Assembly: GCF_029784155.1 (NCBI RefSeq)
Contig: NC_073692.1
Coordinates: 162,035,582-162,099,581 of the forward strand
DNA length: 64,000 nt
DNA from: Uranotaenia lowii
Taxonomy: Eukaryota > Arthropoda > Insecta > Diptera > Culicidae
Direction of reading: 5' to 3'
Shown: one piece after another, positions 58,266 through 64,000 of the stretch
How the letters are laid out: each line of letters begins with the position of its first letter
How positions within the stretch are numbered: position 1 is the first letter of the stretch
Program-made: the position numbers and the translations under genes
Notes under the pieces: generated by a model
What the model was told of the DNA's origin: nothing
The model's input: the letters and a program-made list of their open reading frames with translations, nothing else
The model's database searches: none

Positions 58266-58564
58266 AGGCAGCAGGTTAAGAAAGTGAAGGGCTTCCAGTA
58301 TTTTGGCGGCCTGATTACTCCTGATGGTGGAAAAAAAAACATCGAAACTCGGAGCAGAACAGCCCGATTTGGGTTTGCGAGTCTCCGGAACATCGGGTGC
58401 TCACGCCAGATCTCTCTATGAACAAAAATCAGAGTCTTCAACTCAATCGTCAAATCCGTATTGTTAAACGGGAGCGAAACTTGGTGCACATTATGCCGTA
58501 ACAACGCGATAACTGCAAGTTTTTGTGAATTGCTGCCTACGGAACATCATCCTCGTTTTGTGGC

Positions 58565-58965
58565 AAGGTTGCCAAAATCACAGAAAAATATGTATTACCA
58601 CAGAATTTTAAGCAAAATTTCGTCACAGAATCTGTGTCACAGATCACAGAATTTTCAAAATTTTACAGAATTCACAGATTTTCTAAATTTTTTACAGATT
58701 TCCAAAAAAATTTTTATTACGTTCGACTTTTTGTTTCTGACTATAATTCATGAAAATATGAAAACAAGGTAATGTAAATTGATTTTTTTTTTTTAATTAA
58801 AACTGTAAGAAATTTCCAAATTGTTGATGTTTGACATGATTTCCCTATGAACTTCGTAGAAAAAGCGTCACACAAAACCGCCACAGAATTTTAGGTTCAA
58901 ATCACATAATTCGAGAATTTCTTCTGTCAAAAACACAGAATTTTTTTCGGCAACCAAACTCTCAT
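58565..58965. repeat. CACAG-rich dispersed element, third copy
   Basis: It starts GGTTGCCAAAATCACAGAAA and ends CACAGAATTTTTTTCGGCAACC, with CACAGAATCTGTGTCACAG inside. Related to 30884-31402 and to 28020-28175. RTE similarity stops at its left end. Confidence 0.55.
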
Positions 58966-59283
58966 TTGTATTGTAACTTGTGATAAAATGTCCCAATCGT
59001 CAAAAGATCGTTTTTCACAACAAATTTTTAGTTTCCAATGTAAGCAAAAATTCCGAAATAAATACAACTTGATTAAACCAGATGTTGATATTAAAGATAC
59101 TTACTAGAAATGTTCCGAAAACTCACTTTTAAAAACTAATTTTTTTAATCAATTTCCTTCTGTTTTCTAGATATTTGTTTTCCTCGATGTTTTTATGCCG
59201 GTCCTTGCCGGTGTTGAAAATCTAAATTGATAGATTCAGCACTTGATTGTTGGGTCATTTGAAACTCGTGCATTTTGGAAATA

Positions 59284-59602
59284 CAGTAGTCGCTTATCCG
59301 AGGTATCGGGGGAAGGACCTCCTCAGATCAAGTGAAACCTCTGATTACACGAAATATTTAAAAAAAACTGTATCTGCTATGTGATGTATATCATCTAGGC
59401 GCATATCTCGCTAAAAACATGGATTTTGTCATGCTATCTTATCGATGCTATTCGGCAAGACTCTAAACTTGTCAAAAACGTCGAATCAATAGCATAAAAA
59501 TATATCGCGGCGATAAAACACAACTTTGCATAGATTATGTATGAAATTGGTGGCTCCGATGACGCTAAAACTCGGATAACCGGAGCTCAGATAAGTGAAT
59601 AT
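59284..59602. mobile_element. Candidate pogo-like MITE
   Basis: CAGTAGTCGCTTATCCGAGG follows TA at 59282-59283. A diverged inverted copy (CTCAGATAAGTGAAT) ends near 59602, with CTCGGATAACCGG just inside. The left end resembles pogo/Tigger termini. Confidence 0.4.
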
Positions 59603-60012
59603 TTGAAAGCTTGAACCAGTTGGAAAAAACAAGTGTTTTTATGAAATACTGTAAAGTTCTTCAGGAGCTTTTCAGAAAAGATGTGTACTTTGCTACCTCC
59701 TTTTGAAACTTGCTAGAAAAATTAATCAAATCATAATTTTCATCGTTTTATTAAACTCTTGAAAATTAGTCATCAAAATATTTTATCAGCTCAACTAATC
59801 TATTTTTATTGTAAACTAAACAATGTTACATTCGATAAAAAAGTGAAGAAACTTTCGGCAAAGATATCCCGTCTTCCGCAGACAGGCCGGGGTTAAGAAA
59901 TTTTCACATTATCCGAACAAAGTCCAACGGGGGAGGCTAATCTTGTGAGATAACAATAATGCAACGAGACTCTAAGTCGGGGTATGAAATATTATATTTA
60001 CATGGCTATGAA

Positions 60013-60640
60013 TCAACATCCTTCCTTGTCAGAAATGTTGCATTTCTTGTTAAGAAATTCCGCCCTACTGCTACCGGCTACTTTCTCGCTTTCCGGCAGC
60101 TTGAATTCGAGCAACTGGGTCGGTTTTTCGCTCCAAACCTGGAAAACTTGCGTCCTCAGAGCATCCCACTGGTCGCGATAAGGACGGCAAAGTTTCTTCG
60201 CATCCGAATAGTGCCAGTCAGTTGAGACCGAAACCATACAAGCAGTATTTGTCGGTTTCTTCTGGGGTTGAGGAGCACCAGCAGCTGTGTTTGTCCCCGA
60301 AGGTATCTGGGAGGATGCTGAAGAAGAACTGCTGCTTCCACTGATACCATCAACATCAACAACAACAACAGCAGCTGGTGCTGATGGGAAGGCGGTCTCG
60401 GGCGATAAATTCATCCTGGCATCGGGACAGCTTGTTCCTGGCGGCGGAGAAGAATCTTTCGCTAATGGCTGTTGCTGCCGCTTGGCTTTTGCTGCTTCCG
60501 ATGCCGCCTCGATTGCATTCCGGAGTGCAGCGAATGTAGCGAATAATTCAATTTTCGATACCTTGAGTCGGGCGGCAGGTGTTCCGAGTTTCTTCTTGAT
60601 TACACCGTGCCGTCTGCCGGAAACTTCCACCTCCAGCTCC
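60013..60640 (-). CDS. Probable host-gene exon, product unknown
   Basis: A minus-strand frame follows a strong splice acceptor (CTTTGTCCCCGCAG, AG at 60641-60642) and runs about 209 codons to TGA at 60013-60015. It starts ELEVEVSGRRHGVIKKKLG, a basic, well-mixed segment followed by a helix-like KIELFATFAALRNAIEAA stretch with Ala/Lys. A low-complexity middle follows (Pro/Ser-rich, VVVVDVDG, poly-Ser). The C-terminal region, WHYSDAKKLCRPYRDQWDAL, is again ordered-looking. Local GC content is raised. There are no transposon motifs. The upstream exon is not identified to 64000, and a downstream donor cannot be excluded. I do not recognise the family. Alternative: a chance ORF, made less likely by the acceptor and composition. 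Confidence 0.5.
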
Positions 60641-60805
60641 CTGCGGGGACAAAGAGAAAGAAAATGGAACAAACATCAGATCAGTCGAGAGTCGGGGGTT
60701 GTTGGATCGAAAACGGAACTTTATTTATTCGAAGAGGTAACAATGTTAGAAGCAATCATCCTTAAAAGTTGTGGGTTGCATGTCGGTAATATTTTGAGTA
60801 AATAA

Positions 60806-63570
60806 GCGTAAAGATTCTTGACCCGAAACTTAAAAGCTCCATGGAGTTGGAACTTAATGATTTGGAGGTATTTCGAGGCGTTCAGAGGTATTTAACAGTA
60901 CTTACATTAGCAATTTTTTCGGGTTGAAATTTGGAATTAGTTACCTAGAGGATGTTTGAATGACCTATTCCAAACATCGTGGAGTTGGGAAACTCCACTC
61001 TACAGGCATCTCATGAACTCCATAACATCTTGTATTTGTTGGCTTTTGAAGTTTGAATAAATTTTTCACAATGAGATTGACATGAGATGTCTGTAGGTTT
61101 TAAAGGGTGGAGTTTTTCAACTTACCAATGATGTCTCAAATAGATTTTTGACATCCCTATCACCTAGTACAATATGGTATTGACACCTAAAAAAATCCTA
61201 TACGAGAGTAAGTACTGTAAAATATCCTCAAACGCCTCGGAATACCTTCAAATCGTTCTTTAAAATTCCAAATCCATGGAGCGTTTCAGAGCCAGGTGAA
61301 GAATCCTTCAAATAAATGAAAACCTCAGCAACAATTAAAAAAAACTAGAAAAAAAGAAAAAAAAATAGTTCAGCAGGTCTGAGCAAGCACTTTATCTACA
61401 GATTCCTGAAACCTAGCCTAATATACGTCGCAACGCTTACATTTACTCATAAATTCCAAACGTGGTTCCAATCGATGCTTGATTTGGTAGTTTTTGACTA
61501 TTTAGAATGCTTTATGACTTGACACCCCCTCCCCCCATGAAGATTTATTCCAAATCAAATTTTCAATTTATGAAATGAAACTACCACAGTTATAGGAAAA
61601 AACTGAATCCAGAAAGGTGTTTCAAAATAGGTGTTTACAAAGTTGTCAGTTTGTCAGAAAACTAGCTCACCTCCGGCGGAACTTAATCCCATGTTTCTTT
61701 AGTGTCTATAGATACCCAGACTGACCACTGAAGGCTGATTTTGGCGCTTGTTCCGCAGCGCTATCTACGGGTTATCGTGAAACTAACGGCCACATACACA
61801 AAAGGAAAAATCTCGATATATCACACACACATTTGCATTATGCTGTTTGTTTTTTTACATCTAGCGATGAACACGGTCGTTTTTGATTACCTACTTTTGA
61901 TAGAAAAAAAATAACACGATATATTTTAAAAACCACGGAAAACCGTTTTTGAATTGACGCGCATTTACCAAATGTGGTTAGAATTTAACCATAAAGTTTA
62001 TAAAAAATACATCGACTTCGACAGAAATTGAATGAAAACTAGGGGTTTTTATGCTCCACTTCCTTATTGCGTTGTGGTTGAAAAATAACCATTTTATGAC
62101 ATCTTTGGCTTCTTTTGTGAAGATCACTTTCGACGGCAAGATTTCGTTAACCCCGAAACCTCCGTCAAGGGTGAGTTCAAGTTTCCCGAGTAGAAAAATA
62201 TTGTGACGACTCAATAATTTGTAAAACGATCTAGGATTTGTTGAGAAAACGACAAATGACATCGTAAAAACATTCCACTGATTGTATATTGCAAAACTAC
62301 AGTATATGAATGTGTGAATCAGTTGAATGGACGAGATTCTTACAAAATTTTGTTGAACACTCTGTTTCAGTTAGAGTTTCTCAAAACCCTTCACCTATTC
62401 GAATCTATAGAGGTTTACAAAAACTGAATAAAACAAAAGTAGAGGTGATATTTACAAAATCTGTAAAGCAATGTTTTGTTAACAGCAGAAACTAATGAAA
62501 ATCGCAACAACGAAATATACCATTATGTCCCCATCTACAACAAAAAACCGCGGGCAGATTTTTATTCACTTTTTTCTTCAATAAATCCTAAAACTTCCCT
62601 TTCTATGAATAATTTAGTTACATTCGAGAAATGTCTTCTTTTCAAAATATCTAACTAAACTTGGATATCAAACTAGCCTATTTACCGCCCACTGGAAGAG
62701 GCAGTTGTGGAAACAATATTTTGGGCTTCAAGATGATGCATTTTCCCGCAAATTTAGTACAATTTCTAACAAAGTGCGTAGGTTGACATAATGATGATTC
62801 TTGACAAACAATATCAATCATCCAAGTCTGTTTAGTAAAAATAGCTTAGCTTTTCCTGTTCCGTTGTTAAGTTATTTTTTCATTATTTTTTTAAAAATAA
62901 ATTTCGAACCATTTTTTGAATATCGCACGTGTAATTGATTTTATCCATGGGTAAAATAAAACAAACGTGAATTCGTCACATCAAAATCAAAAGTTAAAGT
63001 GATTCAAAAATTAAATGATTTCACTCACACAGACATACGATATTTGACATTCCATGCAACGGCAAGAAAATAAAATTGACCTTCGTTTGCATCAAGATAG
63101 TACTGTTCTTTTACCATTCAAAATTCGTTTTGGTGGTATGGAAAAGCATTGAAATCGATATATAAGTTTAGTTATAGCGAAATTATTTCTTATTTACTGG
63201 GTAGCGGTTAAGGAACATTAAAATGACCCTTATTCAAAATTATAGTTTTTTGAAGAATTCATTTTGTAAACTAATTAATTTCGAAATATGGTTTTAACAA
63301 AACTTTGAATCAAAGAATTTGGTTGAATGTCAAAGGTGAAAAAATTTCGGAAGCAAAGAGAAATGGATTTGAAACATACATTTTGAAATATTCCAAACTC
63401 AGTGCAGTTTTTTAACAATTTTATGTTGAATTAAAGATTTTTAAGTAAATATTTCTCACGCGCACTTGCTCTCATGTACGGATTAAGATGGGGAAAAAAG
63501 TCTAAAAACATGGTCGCTTTTAAGGTTAATTTTTCAGTCCAGTCCAGAATTATGCCAAAATGGTCATTAC
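60806..63570. other. Unassigned AT-rich sequence
   Basis: No gene or clear mobile element was recognised. If the exon at 60013-60640 is real, this would be intron or upstream flank of that gene. Confidence 0.35.
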
Positions 63571-63574
63571 AGTT

Positions 63575-63725
63575 GTTTTTTGACATTTCTTACGCACATT
63601 TGAGCAGGGAAAAATAACCGGTCGACAAACAAAGTCGTTTCTGAGGTTATTTATCCAAAAACTTATAAGTTTTAGTGAAACTACCAGCACTATTCTACGA
63701 ACACAGCGGCAAATAGGATTAAAGA
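63575..63725 (-). repeat. Foldback-core relative of the 52280 palindrome
   Basis: A stem GGAAAAATAACC/GGTTATTTATCC (63608-63619 with 63645-63656) encloses GGTCGACAAACAAAGTCG. The flanks share GACATTTCTTACGCA and AGCGGCAAATAGG with the region of 52216-52520 in inverse order. This suggests one dispersed family. Confidence 0.55.
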
Positions 63726-64000
63726 TCTTATCAATACATTCATGACATTGAAATAATATTCATTTTTTTTATATTGTCTAAACACGTTCCAATCAACCCA
63801 ACGAGAATTTCAATAACTTATTTCACTCCTCAAACCTATCTAGGTACGAGCCAAGAAACAGTTAAGATAAATTAGAATTCAAGTTTTTCAAGGAGTTATA
63901 TGTAGTTTGTCTTTTTGGTCGCAGTCAACCATTCAGATTAAGACAAACAATTCCGAATGCAATGAATTATTTATAACAGACATTATAAATAATTAATACT

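Larger units (their letters stand above)
54748..58564 (+). pseudogene. RTE-clade LINE relic, second copy, heavily broken
   Basis: Plus-strand similarity to RTE ORF2 runs in scattered frames. Endonuclease: NERIIVTRFRTRVRN, VQCYASTD and LGDFNAKVGSD (54930 region); then SDHHLV and EIRLRVARVQRREE (about 55605-55680). Linker: KLPSRRGRR. RT: NKAPGIDCISAEML (56300), RRQQAGFRSG (56560), a GCILSPLLFL motif (57100), and FQYFGGLITPDGG (58300). Multiple frameshifts, a deletion before the FVDFEKAFDR block, a MITE (56711-57011) and an LTR element (57374-58265) interrupt it. Similarity ends near 58564. It shares the domain order of 16446-18277 but retains the endonuclease. Confidence 0.87.

Overview
The window looks like non-genic or intronic DNA from an insect, most likely a mosquito (Culicidae). 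It is AT-rich, has eukaryotic spliceosomal introns, tRNA-derived SINEs, non-LTR and LTR retroelement relics, Helitrons, and a mariner relative whose C-terminal region fits the mosquito-associated DD37E (ITmD37E) type. No bacterial operon, CRISPR array, rRNA gene or intact tRNA gene is visible. The species is not determinable by reading alone.

Layout. 1-7893: 3' part of an autonomous Helitron. Its Rep/helicase gene is split by three small introns (61, 69 and 119 nt) and carries one nonsense codon and one frameshift; a 3.4 kb LINE with an intact 957-residue ORF2 has jumped into the helicase domain. 7894-14639: nested DNA transposons. A 4.75 kb TA-flanked element (8273-13022) holds a 3.9 kb hAT element (8514-12401, 8-bp target-site duplication CTCATACG), which holds a SINE, a 1.16 kb non-autonomous Helitron and a 585-bp MITE. 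14640-16445: a TATA/Inr promoter-like site and a short unassigned ORF. 16446-18277: 5'-truncated RTE-clade LINE with a 14-bp target duplication. 18493-21963: second hAT, containing a SINE and an inner hAT MITE (19557-20767), each hAT with a perfect 8-bp duplication. 22.2-27.1 kb: mostly unassigned sequence plus an AT-rich repeat block. 27094-31400: two long terminal-inverted-repeat elements without transposase and dispersed CACAG-rich repeats. 31.4-36.2 kb: decayed Helitron satellite units and a large TCCTGAA-type degenerate repeat broken by insertions. 38182-39544: DD37E mariner relic. 39663-44526: hAT MITE containing a 4.6 kb Helitron that itself contains two solo-LTR candidates. 52280-54360: a 290-bp palindrome fused to the 3' tail of a second LINE. 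54748-58564: second, badly broken RTE copy carrying a MITE and a deleted LTR element with its own minisatellite. 60013-60640 (minus): the only segment that looks like a host exon.

The elements do not work together as one pathway; their relation is stratigraphic. Target-site duplications let the order of insertion be read directly. One functional link is plausible: the Helitron at 1-7893 encodes (in damaged form) the Rep/helicase, and the two non-coding Helitrons (9530-10689 and 39780-44406) share its CTAG-ending hairpin terminus, so they were probably mobilised by that family. I found no convincing novel host system. The most notable items are the deep nesting, the intron-containing Helitron gene, the transposase-free 27-29 kb element with repeated inverted motifs, the palindrome/LINE junction, and the paired solo LTRs.
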